Shown here piece by piece: positions 47,101 to 56,385 of a stretch of DNA of 64,000 nt. Source of the DNA: Chryseobacterium sp. G0186 (lineage in GTDB: Bacteria > Bacteroidota > Bacteroidia > Flavobacteriales > Weeksellaceae). Where the stretch lies: the NCBI RefSeq assembly GCF_003815675.1, contig NZ_CP033918.1, positions 62,001 through 126,000 of the forward strand, given 5' to 3'. The notes beneath the pieces are model-generated. The model saw only the letters and a program-made list of their open reading frames with translations. It was not told where the DNA came from and searched no databases. The first letter of the stretch is position 1, and each line of letters begins with the position of its first letter. Made by a program: the position numbers and the translations under genes.

Positions 47101-48157
47101 TAAAGAAGAATTGTTGAATAATGCGGTTGGATTACTTAAAAATCTGATTGAAATTCCATCATTCAGTAAAGATGAATTCAATACCTCGGTAGAAATTGAA
47201 AATTTTTTCAAAAAGCATCAGATTCCAACCAAGCGTTTCAAGAATAATATCTGGGCAGTCAATAAAAACTTTGATGTTTTTAAACCCTCAGTTTTATTGA
47301 ACACACATCATGATACTGTGAAACCGAATAAAGCATACACACTGGATCCGTTTATCCCAATTGAAAAAGACGGAAAGTTGTATGGGTTGGGAAGTAATGA
47401 TGCCGGAGCTTCTTTGGTTTCCATGGCGCAGGTTTTTCTGCATTTTTATGATAAAGAAGATTTAAAATATAATTTAGTGATTGCTTTGACGGCAGAGGAG
47501 GAGATTTCAGGTTTTGACGGAATTGAAGCTCTGTTTCCACAACTACCCAATATAGAACTTGCCATTGTAGGAGAACCCACGCAGATGAATTTGGCAATTG
47601 CAGAAAAAGGCTTGCTTGTGATAGACGGGGAAATGAAGGGAACTCCTTCTCATGCTGCTCATCCCAATGACGATAATTCCATTATAAAATGTATGCAGGA
47701 TCTGCAGCATATCTTAGACTTTAAATTTCCAAAGGTTTCTGATTATCTGGGAGATGTTAAAATTACGCTGTCGGGAATTCATGCAGGAGTTCAGCACAAC
47801 GTAGTGCCTGAGGCATGTAACTTCACATTGGATGTAAGGGTAACGGATGAATATTCCAATAAAGAAGCCTTTGAAATCATCCAGTCACAAATGAAGTCGA
47901 CCCTTACAGCAAGGTCTTTCAGGCTGAATTCCTCAAAAATAGAAATGGATCATCCATTTGTAAAGGCAGGTCTTGAAATAGGGAGGACCACATATGGCTC
48001 ACCAACCTCTTCAGATCAGGCAATCATTCCCTGTACATCAGTAAAAATGGGACCTGGGGATAGTAGGCGCTCTCATACTGCGGATGAATTCATCTATATC
48101 AATGAGATAGAAGAGGGAATTGAAATTTACATCCGGATTTTGGAGAAAGTGTTATAA
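47075..48157 (+). CDS. argE: M20-family deacylase, probable N-acylornithine/N-acylcitrulline deacylase
   Basis: A 360-residue zinc peptidase-like enzyme. Metal-ligand motifs: LNTHHDTVKP (near 76-85), [28 protein letters not shown] with the general-base glutamate, IVGEPTQ, and the final histidine in RRSHTADEF. In the arg operon it should remove the acyl group. With a carbamoyltransferase acting before deacylation, the substrate is expected to be N-acylcitrulline rather than N-acylornithine. It overlaps argB by 26 bases. Confidence 0.9.
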   Translation: MQELKSVYNKEELLNNAVGLLKNLIEIPSFSKDEFNTSVEIENFFKKHQIPTKRFKNNIWAVNKNFDVFKPSVLLNTHHDTVKPNKAYTLDPFIPIEKDGKLYGLGSNDAGASLVSMAQVFLHFYDKEDLKYNLVIALTAEEEISGFDGIEALFPQLPNIELAIVGEPTQMNLAIAEKGLLVIDGEMKGTPSHAAHPNDDNSIIKCMQDLQHILDFKFPKVSDYLGDVKITLSGIHAGVQHNVVPEACNFTLDVRVTDEYSNKEAFEIIQSQMKSTLTARSFRLNSSKIEMDHPFVKAGLEIGRTTYGSPTSSDQAIIPCTSVKMGPGDSRRSHTADEFIYINEIEEGIEIYIRILEKVL

Positions 48158-48258
48158 ATAAAAAAAGAGATTAGATCGTAGAAGCTATAAATGAAAGGAA
48201 GTATTTCCAGAAAAGTAAAGCTAGCTTCTCATATTTAGCGTCTGATTTCTGAAAATAT

Positions 48259-48406
48259 ATTTTGACAACGCTCAGCAGGCATTAAAGTTTACGTTTCTAA
48301 TAAGGATTTATGCAAAAAAGAAAATTAGAAACCACAACTTTATCATAAGAACATGTTTTTTTATAGTTAATAGTAATAAGGATCGCTTTGCTGGGCATGT
48401 CAAAAT
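48259..48406. repeat. Structured inverted-repeat element between argE and argH
   Basis: The outer arms are 48259-48280 and 48385-48406 (both begin or end with ATTTTGACA and CAGCA, diverged inside). The nested inner arms are AAAGTT..GTTTCTAAT near 48284-48301 and ATTAGAAAC..AACTTT near 48324-48341. The 325-base spacer 48158-48482 has no gene; this element takes up nearly half of it. Confidence 0.6.
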
Positions 48407-48482
48407 CAATCAAATATTTTAAATCAGATCATTTTGAAACTATGAAAAGGTTATAAATGATCTCATAAAAATCAATTATTAT

Positions 48483-49787
48483 ATGAAAAAGATATGGCAA
48501 AAGGATGACCTGGCCACCAATATATTAGTCAATAACTTTACTGTAGGAAAGGATCTTGACTTTGATGAGCGTTTGGCAAAATACGATGTCAAAGGTTCTA
48601 TGGCACACTGCAAAATGCTTGCAGAAACCGGAATTATTTCCAACGAAGAATCAGAGCAGATGTTGTCTGTATTACATGATATTTTAAATAAAATTGAAGA
48701 AGGAAATTTTGAAATTGATAAAGAAGCTGAGGATATCCATTCTCAGGTAGAGGCGATCTTAATTGCAGAATTAGGAGACACTGGAAAAAAGATCCATACC
48801 GCAAGATCAAGAAACGATCAGGTTTTATTGGATATTAAACTGTATCTGTTGGATGAAATTCGTGAAATAACGGCTCTTACCGATGAATTCTTTCAAATCT
48901 TGATTCAGCTGGCTGATCAGCATAAAAACGTATTGCTTCCAGGGTATACCCACTTGCAGATTGCGATGCCTTCATCCTTTGGGTTGTGGTTTGGAGCTTA
49001 TGCAGAAGCCCTTTTGGATGATGTTGAAATGTTGTTTTCAATCAAGAATATTATCAATAAAAATCCATTAGGTTCCGCAGCTGGATATGGTTCATCTTTC
49101 CCTATCAATCGTGAAAGTACAACCTATAACCTGGGCTTTCAGTCCATGAATTACAATTCTGTGTATGCCCAAATGACCCGTGGAAAATCGGAGAAATTAC
49201 TGGCGATGTCGATGGCTACATTAGCGGGAACACTTGGTAAGTTTGCTTACGATGTTTGTCTGTATTTGAATCAAAACTTCGATTTTATAAGCTTTCCAAA
49301 GGAATTTACTACAGGAAGCAGCATTATGCCACATAAAAAGAATCCGGATATCTTCGAGTTGGTTCGTGCACGATGTAACAGAATTCAGGCCTTACCGAAT
49401 GAACTGATCCTGTTAACGAATAATCTGCCGTCAGGATATCACCGTGATGTACAGTTGACTAAGGAAATTCTTTTCCCTGCTATTGATTCATTAAAGGAAT
49501 GTCTGGAAATTCTAAGCTATACTTTGCCAAATATTCAGGTAAAAGACGGAATTCTGGAAGATGAAAAATACAAATATCTTTTCAGTGTAGAAAAGATCAA
49601 TGAAGAAGTGAAAAGCGGAAGCTCTTTCCGTGATGCCTATGTAAAAGTAGGGCAGGATATTGAAAACAACGAGTTTGACTTTGAAGCAGGAAACCTTGAC
49701 CATACCCATCAGGGAAGCATCGGGAATCTTTGCCTGGATAAAATAGAATATCAGTTCAATAAACTGAAAAATAAATTATTGGGTTAA
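48483..49787 (+). CDS. argH: Argininosuccinate lyase
   Basis: Splits argininosuccinate to arginine and fumarate. It belongs to the fumarase/aspartase superfamily: the TARSRNDQV block (near 104-112), TQL-type H in PGYTHLQIAMPSSFG, and the catalytic-loop signature GSSIMPHKKNPDIFEL near residue 281. 434 residues, usual length. It is last in the operon, 325 bases after argE, so it may have its own promoter or rely on read-through. Confidence 0.96.
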   Translation: MKKIWQKDDLATNILVNNFTVGKDLDFDERLAKYDVKGSMAHCKMLAETGIISNEESEQMLSVLHDILNKIEEGNFEIDKEAEDIHSQVEAILIAELGDTGKKIHTARSRNDQVLLDIKLYLLDEIREITALTDEFFQILIQLADQHKNVLLPGYTHLQIAMPSSFGLWFGAYAEALLDDVEMLFSIKNIINKNPLGSAAGYGSSFPINRESTTYNLGFQSMNYNSVYAQMTRGKSEKLLAMSMATLAGTLGKFAYDVCLYLNQNFDFISFPKEFTTGSSIMPHKKNPDIFELVRARCNRIQALPNELILLTNNLPSGYHRDVQLTKEILFPAIDSLKECLEILSYTLPNIQVKDGILEDEKYKYLFSVEKINEEVKSGSSFRDAYVKVGQDIENNEFDFEAGNLDHTHQGSIGNLCLDKIEYQFNKLKNKLLG

Positions 49788-49789
49788 AA

Positions 49790-50062
49790 ATATAAACCAT
49801 TAAGACGATAAAAAGCTTGAGTGGACATATCATCTAAAATTACTTTTAGAATAGCCTTATGTTTTTATCGTTCATAAATCCTCACATCTTAATTGCTTAG
49901 GCAGTCTTAATGGTTTTATTTTATTTCGATCTTTGAATTTGATGTTTTTTGAACCATTAAGGGTAATGAAGATGATAAGATGAATTAAGAAAAGTGGGAT
50001 AGCTTTTTTGCTTACAAATGTTTAACTATTCTTCACTGCTTAAAGCTTCTTAATGGCTTAAA
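49790..50062. repeat. Alternating CCATTAAG / CTTAATGG repeats in the argH-asnC spacer
   Basis: Copies near 49797 (+), 49907 (-), 49953 (+) and 50047 (-). The first pair extends to an inverted 11-13 base match (AACCATTAAGAC / GTCTTAATGGTT). Another copy in the same sequence context (GAACCATTAAGGCTTGAG) lies at 33605-33622. The spacer 49788-50082 contains no gene. Confidence 0.55.
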
Positions 50063-50082
50063 AATAATGGTTTAGAATAAAA

Positions 50083-50544
50083 TTATTCCAGATCAATCTT
50101 GAATTTGGTAGATTTTTTTACCTCATGCAAGACAATGGAGCTGTGGTATTGTCCGATATTAGGAAGATTGGAAATAATATTGACTGCAAATTCATTATAA
50201 GAATTGATGTCTTTAGCGATAATCTTCAGCATGTAGTCGTACTCTCCGGAAAGACTGATGATTTCCTGTACTTCATCATGATTTCCGATATGTTTTTCGA
50301 AAGTTTCCAATACCTTTTTGGATTGCTCCTTAAGACGAACATTACAATAGACGACAATATTCAAACCCAATTTTTCACGGTTTAAGAGGCCGACATACTT
50401 TTCAATGATCCCCTGTTTCTCCAATTGTTTGATTCTTTCATACGTTGGAGTAAAGGTAAGACCTATCTTTTCTGAAATTTCCTTAACAGATAAAGTAGAG
50501 TCTTCCTGTATAATGCTGAGAATCATTTTGTCTTTTAAATCCAT
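50083..50544 (-). CDS. Lrp/AsnC-family transcriptional regulator
   Basis: A 153-residue regulator. The N-terminal winged HTH has STLSVKEISEKIGLTFTPTYERIKQLEKQGII (about 17-48). The C-terminal RAM domain has GEYDYMLKIIAKDINSYNEF with the conserved G-x-Y-D-Y ligand-binding segment. It is transcribed away from the pyrB leader and toward argH. An amino-acid ligand is expected. Control of the flanking arg or pyr genes is plausible but unproven. Confidence 0.93.
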   Translation of the reverse strand: MDLKDKMILSIIQEDSTLSVKEISEKIGLTFTPTYERIKQLEKQGIIEKYVGLLNREKLGLNIVVYCNVRLKEQSKKVLETFEKHIGNHDEVQEIISLSGEYDYMLKIIAKDINSYNEFAVNIISNLPNIGQYHSSIVLHEVKKSTKFKIDLE

Positions 50545-50629
50545 AGAACTAATTTGAGTGGTAACAAAAATATTAATTTTAAATGAGAATAAGGAAATAC
50601 TAAGTTTTTAATTTATTTCAACCTTAATT

Positions 50630-50660
50630 TTTGTAGGTTCATAAAATTGTTGTATCTTTG
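50630..50660 (+). promoter_or_regulatory. Promoter of the pyrB leader
   Basis: TTTG (50630-50633), 19 bases, TATCTTTG (50653-50660): a full match to the Bacteroidota consensus. The leader-peptide ATG at 50667 is only six bases after the box, so the transcript should be leaderless or nearly so. Confidence 0.82.
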
Positions 50661-50666
50661 CACCTA

Positions 50667-50738
50667 ATGAATAAAAAAGCATTTATATCATTAGATTTAC
50701 CGGGCGAAAGCGCCCTTTACGATATTTATTGTTATTAG
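50667..50738 (+). CDS. pyrB leader peptide (23 residues)
   Basis: A short frame right after the promoter, reading MNKKAFISLDLPGESALYDI and then Tyr-Cys-Tyr before a TAG stop. Codons 13-17 span a GC pause hairpin, the last seven codons are U-rich, and the stop codon overlaps the 5' arm of the terminator by two bases. A ribosome following RNA polymerase closely would cover the terminator stem. It corresponds to pyrL of the enterobacterial pyrBI attenuator in arrangement, not in sequence. Confidence 0.75.
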   Translation: MNKKAFISLDLPGESALYDIYCY

Positions 50739-50764
50739 CGAAGATTGTTGTCTTCGCTTTTTTT
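50702..50764 (+). promoter_or_regulatory. UTP-type transcription attenuator of pyrB
   Basis: Three elements in order. A pause hairpin GGGCG-AAAG-CGCCC lies at 50702-50715. A U-rich tract follows at 50716-50736 (13 of 21 bases are T). The intrinsic terminator has an 8-bp perfect stem AGCGAAGA / TCTTCGCT (50737-50744 and 50751-50758) and six Ts (50759-50764). The pyrB start codon comes 20 bases later. The order equals the E. coli pyrBI attenuator, where low UTP stalls polymerase in the U tract and lets the ribosome prevent termination. Confidence 0.82.
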
Positions 50765-50783
50765 ATGCCCAAAAATTAGAATT

Positions 50784-51674
50784 ATGTTTACGATTACAGA
50801 ACTAAGCACCGAGAGAATCAACAGTATACTGACAGAAGCACTGGCTTTTGCGAACGGGAAAACTGCTAAAATTGATGGAGAAGTTTTTTGCTCAAACCTT
50901 TTCTTCGAAGACAGCACAAGAACGAAGACAAGCTTTGATATTGCAGAAAGAAAATTAGGACTTCAGGTTGTTCCCTTTGATGCTTCCCACAGTTCTGTAA
51001 ATAAAGGAGAGAGTCTTTATGATACCGTAAGGACGATTGAAAGCCTGGGAGTAAACCTCGTGGTAATTCGTGATAAAAAAGACAGATACTTCGAGGAACT
51101 AAAGAATATAAAAATCCCTGTGATCAACGGTGGAGACGGAACAGGAAACCACCCATCACAATGTATGCTGGACCTGATGACGATCTACCAGGAATTTGGA
51201 AAGTTTGAGGGATTAAAAGTAGGAATTGTAGGAGATGTAAAACACAGCCGTGTAGCCAACTCCAATGCTGAAGCCTTAAGAAGATTAGGCGCTAAAGTAT
51301 ACTTTTCAGGACCGGAGCAGTGGTTTGATGAGGGGGCTTTAATTAACGGAACCTATCTTTCAGTTGATGAACTCATCTCTGAAGTGGATGTTCTGATGTT
51401 ATTGAGAATTCAACATGAAAGACATGATGATGCCATGAGTTTTACAGCTTCTGAATATCATAAAAGATATGGCTTGACTATAGAAAGAGAGCAAGCAATG
51501 AAAAAAGAAGCAATCATTATGCATCCCGCGCCTATCAACAGAGGAGTTGAAATAGATTCAGACCTTGTGGAATGCAAACGTTCAAGAGTCTTCAAACAAA
51601 TGGAAAATGGGGTTTTCGCAAGAATGGCCATCTTGAAAGAAGCGCTGGAACAAAAAGGATTTACATTTAAGTAA
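50784..51674 (+). CDS. pyrB: Aspartate carbamoyltransferase catalytic subunit
   Basis: First committed step of pyrimidine synthesis. The ATG at 50784 ([13 protein letters not shown]) is chosen because the longer frame from TTG 50745 would be read through the terminator hairpin; this gives 296 residues. The carbamoyl-phosphate motif is [11 protein letters not shown] (41-51), with [13 protein letters not shown] the HPxQ block, and [13 protein letters not shown] and [11 protein letters not shown] conserved. No pyrI gene follows, so feedback by the regulatory subunit is not expected from this locus. Control is probably by the leader attenuator. Confidence 0.95.
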   Translation: MFTITELSTERINSILTEALAFANGKTAKIDGEVFCSNLFFEDSTRTKTSFDIAERKLGLQVVPFDASHSSVNKGESLYDTVRTIESLGVNLVVIRDKKDRYFEELKNIKIPVINGGDGTGNHPSQCMLDLMTIYQEFGKFEGLKVGIVGDVKHSRVANSNAEALRRLGAKVYFSGPEQWFDEGALINGTYLSVDELISEVDVLMLLRIQHERHDDAMSFTASEYHKRYGLTIEREQAMKKEAIIMHPAPINRGVEIDSDLVECKRSRVFKQMENGVFARMAILKEALEQKGFTFK

Positions 51675-51780
51675 ATTGTAAAAGCAGAACATACGAATAT
51701 AAAGTATAATCGGATTAAGATACATGATACGGTGTACAATCCCAATTATACAAAAAGAAAATAAATAATATATAGAACGA

Positions 51781-51820
51781 GGAAGTCTGACTTCTAACTT
51801 CTACAATCTAATATCTAATT
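51781..51820. repeat. Degenerate short tandem repeat before carA
   Basis: Imperfect copies of a CTTCTAA-like unit (ACTTCTAACTTCTACAATCT and following bases) end 8 bases before the carA start codon. Confidence 0.55.
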
Positions 51821-51827
51821 TTTAAAA

Positions 51828-52901
51828 ATGAAGAAAAAATTAATACTGGAGTCCGGTGAAGTGTTTCATGGAGAAGGTTTCGGAGCAGAATTGGAAACTG
51901 CAGGAGAGGTAGTTTTCAATACCGGAATGACAGGGTATCAGGAATTGATTTCTGACCCATCATATTGCGGTCAGATAGTTTGTATGACCTATCCGCTTAT
52001 CGGAAATTATGGTATTAACCGTGATGATTATGAAAGTATTGAGCCGGCAATCAAGGGGCTTATCGTAAAGGAAATTTGCGATCTTCCTTCCAACTTCCGT
52101 ACTCAGATTACTTTAGATGAATTATTTAAAAAGAAAAACCTTTCAGGAATCTCTGGAATCGATACGAGAAGACTGACAAGAGTTCTACGTAACTACGGGG
52201 TTGTAAAAGGAAAAATTGTAAATGCTGATGCGGATGAAAATGCAACAGTTTCAGAATTAAAATCAACCAATTTCCCAACCAATCAGGTAGAAGAGGTTTC
52301 TACAAAGACACCTTATGCTAATCCAAACAGAGGTTTCAAGGTAGTGTTGGTTGACTTCGGGGCAAAACTGGGAATCATCAGAGAGCTATCTCAAAGAAAC
52401 TGTGACATTATTGTTGTTTCTCAGGATACAACAGCAGAAGAAATCTTATTGATGAACCCTGATGGGATTATGCTTTCAAACGGTCCTGGAGATCCGGAAG
52501 ATGTACCACACGCATTGGATATGATCCGTGGATTATTAGGAAAAGTTCCAATCTTCGGAATCTGTTTAGGACACCAATTGATCGGACTGGCTTGTGGAGC
52601 AAAGACGTTCAAGTTAAAATTCGGACACAGAGGAGGAAACCACCCGGTATTGGATTTAGAGAAAAACAAAGTGGCTATCACTTCTCAAAACCATGGGTAT
52701 GCAGTAGATCAGGAAAGCTTAAAAGGAACAGACCTAATCGAAACGCACATCGCATTGAACGACAGAACGAACGAGGGATTAAAACACAAAATCCACCCTT
52801 GCTTCTCTGTTCAGTATCACCCGGAAGCAAGCCCGGGCCCGGAAGATGCAAACTACTTGTTTGATGAGTTTATTGATATGATGGAGGACTTTAAAAAGTA
52901 A
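51828..52901 (+). CDS. carA: Carbamoyl-phosphate synthase small (glutaminase) subunit
   Basis: Supplies ammonia from glutamine to CarB. The N-terminal CPSase_sm domain has NTGMTGYQELISDPSYCGQI. The class I glutaminase domain has the nucleophile C246 in IFGICLGHQLIG and the HPE pair in SVQYHPEASPGP. 357 residues, standard. It lies 153 bases after pyrB on the same strand, so the pyrB attenuator may also control it. Confidence 0.97.
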   Translation: MKKKLILESGEVFHGEGFGAELETAGEVVFNTGMTGYQELISDPSYCGQIVCMTYPLIGNYGINRDDYESIEPAIKGLIVKEICDLPSNFRTQITLDELFKKKNLSGISGIDTRRLTRVLRNYGVVKGKIVNADADENATVSELKSTNFPTNQVEEVSTKTPYANPNRGFKVVLVDFGAKLGIIRELSQRNCDIIVVSQDTTAEEILLMNPDGIMLSNGPGDPEDVPHALDMIRGLLGKVPIFGICLGHQLIGLACGAKTFKLKFGHRGGNHPVLDLEKNKVAITSQNHGYAVDQESLKGTDLIETHIALNDRTNEGLKHKIHPCFSVQYHPEASPGPEDANYLFDEFIDMMEDFKK

Positions 52902-52909
52902 AACTGCTT

Positions 52910-52989
52910 TTTGTCATTCTGAACGAAGTGAAAGCGTAGTGAAGAATCTCTACAAGACATATATGTTTAGATTCCTACAGAATGACAAA
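52910..52989. repeat. TTGTCATTCYG dispersed inverted repeat between carA and carB
   Basis: 12-base arms TTTGTCATTCTG / CAGAATGACAAA (52910-52921 and 52978-52989) enclose about 56 bases, with an inner GAATCT / AGATTC pair and the palindrome ACATATATGT at 52957-52966. The right 26 bases recur, inverted, at 45204-45229. Confidence 0.8.
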
Positions 52990-53033
52990 GTAGAAGAATA
53001 AAGTCTGATAAAAGTAAAAAATAAAGTCTGAAA

Positions 53034-53067
53034 ATCTTGGCTCTTGGCTCTAGATTCTTGACTCTAA
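53034..53067. repeat. Degenerate short tandem repeat before carB
   Basis: Four imperfect copies of a TCTTGGCTC-like unit lie 14 bases before the carB start codon. Confidence 0.55.
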
Positions 53068-53080
53068 TAAAAAAAGAAAA

Positions 53081-56000
53081 ATGGCAAAACGTACAGATAT
53101 AAAAACAATTTTAGTAATCGGTTCAGGACCTATCATCATTGGTCAGGCAGCTGAATTTGATTACGCAGGAACGCAGGCTTGTCTGTCTTTGAAAGAAGAA
53201 GGCTACAAAGTAATTTTGATCAACTCAAACCCTGCAACGATCATGACAGATGTGGAAATCGCAGATAAAGTATATATCGAGCCGATTTCATTACAGTTTG
53301 TAAGCCACATTATCAGAAAAGAACGTCCGGATGCATTGTTACCAACGCTTGGAGGTCAGACAGGACTGAATATGGCAGTGGAATTAGAAAAATCGGGAAT
53401 TCTTGAAGAATGCAAAGTGGAAGTATTGGGAACAAAGCTTTCTGCAATCAACAGAGCAGAAGACAGAGACCTTTTCCGTGAGCTGATGAGAGAACTGAAC
53501 GAACCGGTTCCTGAGTCTGATATTGTAAACACAGTAGAGGGAGCTATTGCCTTTGCTGATGAGATTGGTTATCCTGTTATTGTTCGTCCTGCCTTTACCA
53601 TGGGAGGAACCGGAGGTGGTATTGCTTCTACCGAGGTGGAATTGAAAGAAATTGCTGAACTAGGTCTGAAACACAGCCCCGTTACACAATGTCTTATCGA
53701 AAAATCAATTGCAGGTTTCAAGGAGATTGAATACGAAGTAATGCGTGATGCAAACGACAACGCCATTGTGGTTTGTAACATGGAAAATATAGATCCTGTA
53801 GGAGTTCACACAGGAGACTCAATTGTAGTAGCACCTTCTCAGACCCTTTCAGACAGAGAGTATCAGTTATTGAGAAATGCCTCTCTGAAAATTATCAGAG
53901 CCTTAGGAATTGAAGGAGGATGTAATGTACAGCTGGCTTTAGATCCACACTCTTTCGAGTATTACATCATCGAGGTAAACCCTAGAGTTTCCCGTTCATC
54001 AGCGTTAGCAAGTAAGGCAACAGGATATCCGATTGCGAAGATTGCAGCAAAGATTGCAGTAGGATTAACTCTGGATGAAATTATGAATCCTGTGACAGGG
54101 AAAACATATGCTTGTTTTGAACCTGCATTAGACTATGTTGTAACGAAATTCCCAAGATTCCCATTCGATAAATTCGAAACGGCGGACAGAAGACTTTCAA
54201 CGCAGATGAAGGCAACCGGTGAAGTAATGGCTATCGGAAGAAACTTTGAAGAATCTTTACAGAAGGCAATCCGTTCATTAGAAACAGGTATTAAGCACCT
54301 TGGATTAAAAACAAAGCAGGCTCAGGCATTGACAGCAGAAGAAATCGAAAGAAGAATCAGAGTTTGTGATGACGAAAGATTATTCATCATCGGAGATGCT
54401 TTAAGAAGAGGATATGACTGGGAGCAAATCGTAGAATGGAGTAAAATTGATAAGTTCTTTATCTGGAAAATGAAAAAATTAGTTGATTTCGAAAAAGTCA
54501 TCGCTGATAACAAGTTTGATAAAGAGACTTTAATCCAGGCTAAGAAACTAGGTTTTGCTGACATCAATATTGCGGTTCTTTGGGAAGTAAAGGAGCGTGA
54601 GATCTTCAATTTCAGAAAAGAAAACGGAGTGATGCCGGTGTACAAAATGGTAGATACTTGTGCTGCAGAATTTGAAAGTGAAACACCATACTTCTATGGA
54701 ACATACGAAGAAGAAAACGAAAGTGTTGTTTCGGATAAAGAAAAAATTATCGTACTAGGTTCAGGGCCTATCAGAATCGGACAGGGAGTTGAATTTGACT
54801 ACGCAACCGTTCACTCAGTTTGGGCAATCAAGGAAATGGGGTACGAAGCAATCATCATCAACAATAACCCGGAAACAGTTTCTACAGACTTCTCAATCTC
54901 AGATAAACTATACTTCGAGCCTCTTACAGAAGAAGATGTAATGAACATCATTGATCTTGAAAAGCCTAAAGGAGTAGTGGTTCAGTTCGGTGGGCAGACA
55001 GCGATTAACCTTGCAGATAAATTAGCTTCTCACGGAGTTCAGATTCTTGGAACTTCCCTTGAAGACCTTGACAGAGCTGAAAACAGAGATAAATTTGAAA
55101 AAGCCCTACAGGAGATGGGAATTCCTCAGCCAAAAGGAAGAACTTCAACTTCTAAGGAAGAAGCGATAAAAATTGCTAACGAAATCGGTTATCCGGTATT
55201 GGTTCGTCCAAGCTACGTATTGGGAGGTAGAGCCATGGAAATTGTATACGCAGAAGCAGAGCTTGCTTACTATATGGAGCATGCAGTAGATGCAAGCCCT
55301 GAGCACCCTGTTTTGGTTGACAAATACATGGTAGGAAAGGAAATTGAGGTAGATGCCATCTGTGATGGTGAAACAGTGGTAATCCCGGGGATTATGGAGC
55401 ATATCGAAAGAGCGGGGGTTCACTCCGGAGACTCTATCGCAGTGTATCCGCCACAGAACATCTCACAAAGCGAAATAGACACTTTGGTAGATTACACGAA
55501 AAGACTGGCAAAAGGACTTAATGTTATCGGATTGATGAACATCCAATACGTTCTTTTCGAAGGAAATGTATATGTGATTGAAGTAAACCCACGTTCTTCA
55601 AGAACAGTTCCTTTCTTATCCAAAATTACTGAAGTTCCGATGGCCAACCTTGCTACAAAAGCAATCTTAGGTCAGAAACTGGCAGATCTTGGCTACAAAA
55701 ACGGATTGGTTCCGAATAAAGAGGGAGTCTTTGTAAAAGTTCCTGTATTCTCTTTCTCTAAACTGACAAAGGTTGATATCTCTTTAGGCCCTGAAATGAA
55801 GTCTACAGGAGAGGTGATGGGGAAAGATACAACACTTGAAAAAGCTCTTTACAAAGGTCTTGTTGCTGCAGGAAGAAAAGTTCCGATGCACGGATCTATT
55901 CTGTTCACAGTGGCAGATAAGCACAAAGAAGAAGCCGCTGAACTGGCAGCAAGATTCCATGAAGTAGGTTTTAGAATCTGGGCTACAGAAGGAACCGCGA

Positions 56001-56263
56001 AATTCTTTGGCGAAAAAGGAATCCCTTGCAAAATCGGATACAAGATCGGAGAAGAAAATGTAAATCTTATCGACCTGATCCAGAAAGGAAAAGTTCAGTA
56101 TGTTGTAAATACCACTACAAAAGGGAAGCAAGCTGAAAGAGACGGATTCCAGATCAGAAGAATGAGCGTGGAGAACGGTGTTCCTTGTTTAACCTCAATG
56201 GACACAGTAGAAGCAATCTTAAAGGTAATTGAAAGTATGAGTTTCAAAATGGAAACAATGTAG
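53081..56263 (+). CDS. carB: Carbamoyl-phosphate synthase large subunit
   Basis: Makes carbamoyl phosphate from bicarbonate, ammonia and two ATP, for both PyrB and the arginine carbamoyltransferase. The 1060-residue protein shows the duplicated ATP-grasp layout: first half opens with [20 protein letters not shown], second half with [20 protein letters not shown] near residue 560. Each half has an ATP-grasp core ([29 protein letters not shown]). The C-terminal MGS-like allosteric domain (about 935-1060) is present. The carA-carB gap of 179 bases is unusually long and filled with repeats. Confidence 0.97.
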   Translation: MAKRTDIKTILVIGSGPIIIGQAAEFDYAGTQACLSLKEEGYKVILINSNPATIMTDVEIADKVYIEPISLQFVSHIIRKERPDALLPTLGGQTGLNMAVELEKSGILEECKVEVLGTKLSAINRAEDRDLFRELMRELNEPVPESDIVNTVEGAIAFADEIGYPVIVRPAFTMGGTGGGIASTEVELKEIAELGLKHSPVTQCLIEKSIAGFKEIEYEVMRDANDNAIVVCNMENIDPVGVHTGDSIVVAPSQTLSDREYQLLRNASLKIIRALGIEGGCNVQLALDPHSFEYYIIEVNPRVSRSSALASKATGYPIAKIAAKIAVGLTLDEIMNPVTGKTYACFEPALDYVVTKFPRFPFDKFETADRRLSTQMKATGEVMAIGRNFEESLQKAIRSLETGIKHLGLKTKQAQALTAEEIERRIRVCDDERLFIIGDALRRGYDWEQIVEWSKIDKFFIWKMKKLVDFEKVIADNKFDKETLIQAKKLGFADINIAVLWEVKEREIFNFRKENGVMPVYKMVDTCAAEFESETPYFYGTYEEENESVVSDKEKIIVLGSGPIRIGQGVEFDYATVHSVWAIKEMGYEAIIINNNPETVSTDFSISDKLYFEPLTEEDVMNIIDLEKPKGVVVQFGGQTAINLADKLASHGVQILGTSLEDLDRAENRDKFEKALQEMGIPQPKGRTSTSKEEAIKIANEIGYPVLVRPSYVLGGRAMEIVYAEAELAYYMEHAVDASPEHPVLVDKYMVGKEIEVDAICDGETVVIPGIMEHIERAGVHSGDSIAVYPPQNISQSEIDTLVDYTKRLAKGLNVIGLMNIQYVLFEGNVYVIEVNPRSSRTVPFLSKITEVPMANLATKAILGQKLADLGYKNGLVPNKEGVFVKVPVFSFSKLTKVDISLGPEMKSTGEVMGKDTTLEKALYKGLVAAGRKVPMHGSILFTVADKHKEEAAELAARFHEVGFRIWATEGTAKFFGEKGIPCKIGYKIGEENVNLIDLIQKGKVQYVVNTTTKGKQAERDGFQIRRMSVENGVPCLTSMDTVEAILKVIESMSFKMETM

Positions 56264-56287
56264 TTTTAAGTATAAAAAAATATCTTA

Positions 56288-56313
56288 AACCCCGTAAGTT
56301 TTCTTGCGGGGTT
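56288..56313 (+). terminator. Hairpin after carB
   Basis: An 11-bp stem with one G-U pair (AACCCCGTAAG / CTTGCGGGGTT, 56288-56298 and 56303-56313) and a TTTT loop, 25 bases after the carB stop codon. The T-tail (ATTTATT) is weak, but the position and stem strength support termination. Confidence 0.82.
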
Positions 56314-56385
56314 ATTTATTGAAATAATTTTATAAACTGTGGTAATATTACTAGTTTTACAAAAATCTTAAAACCACAGAAAATT

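Noticed and set aside
50745..50783. TTG start of pyrB inside the leader terminator
   Set aside because: It would put 13 codons across the hairpin loop, stem and T-run. The family start fits the ATG at 50784.
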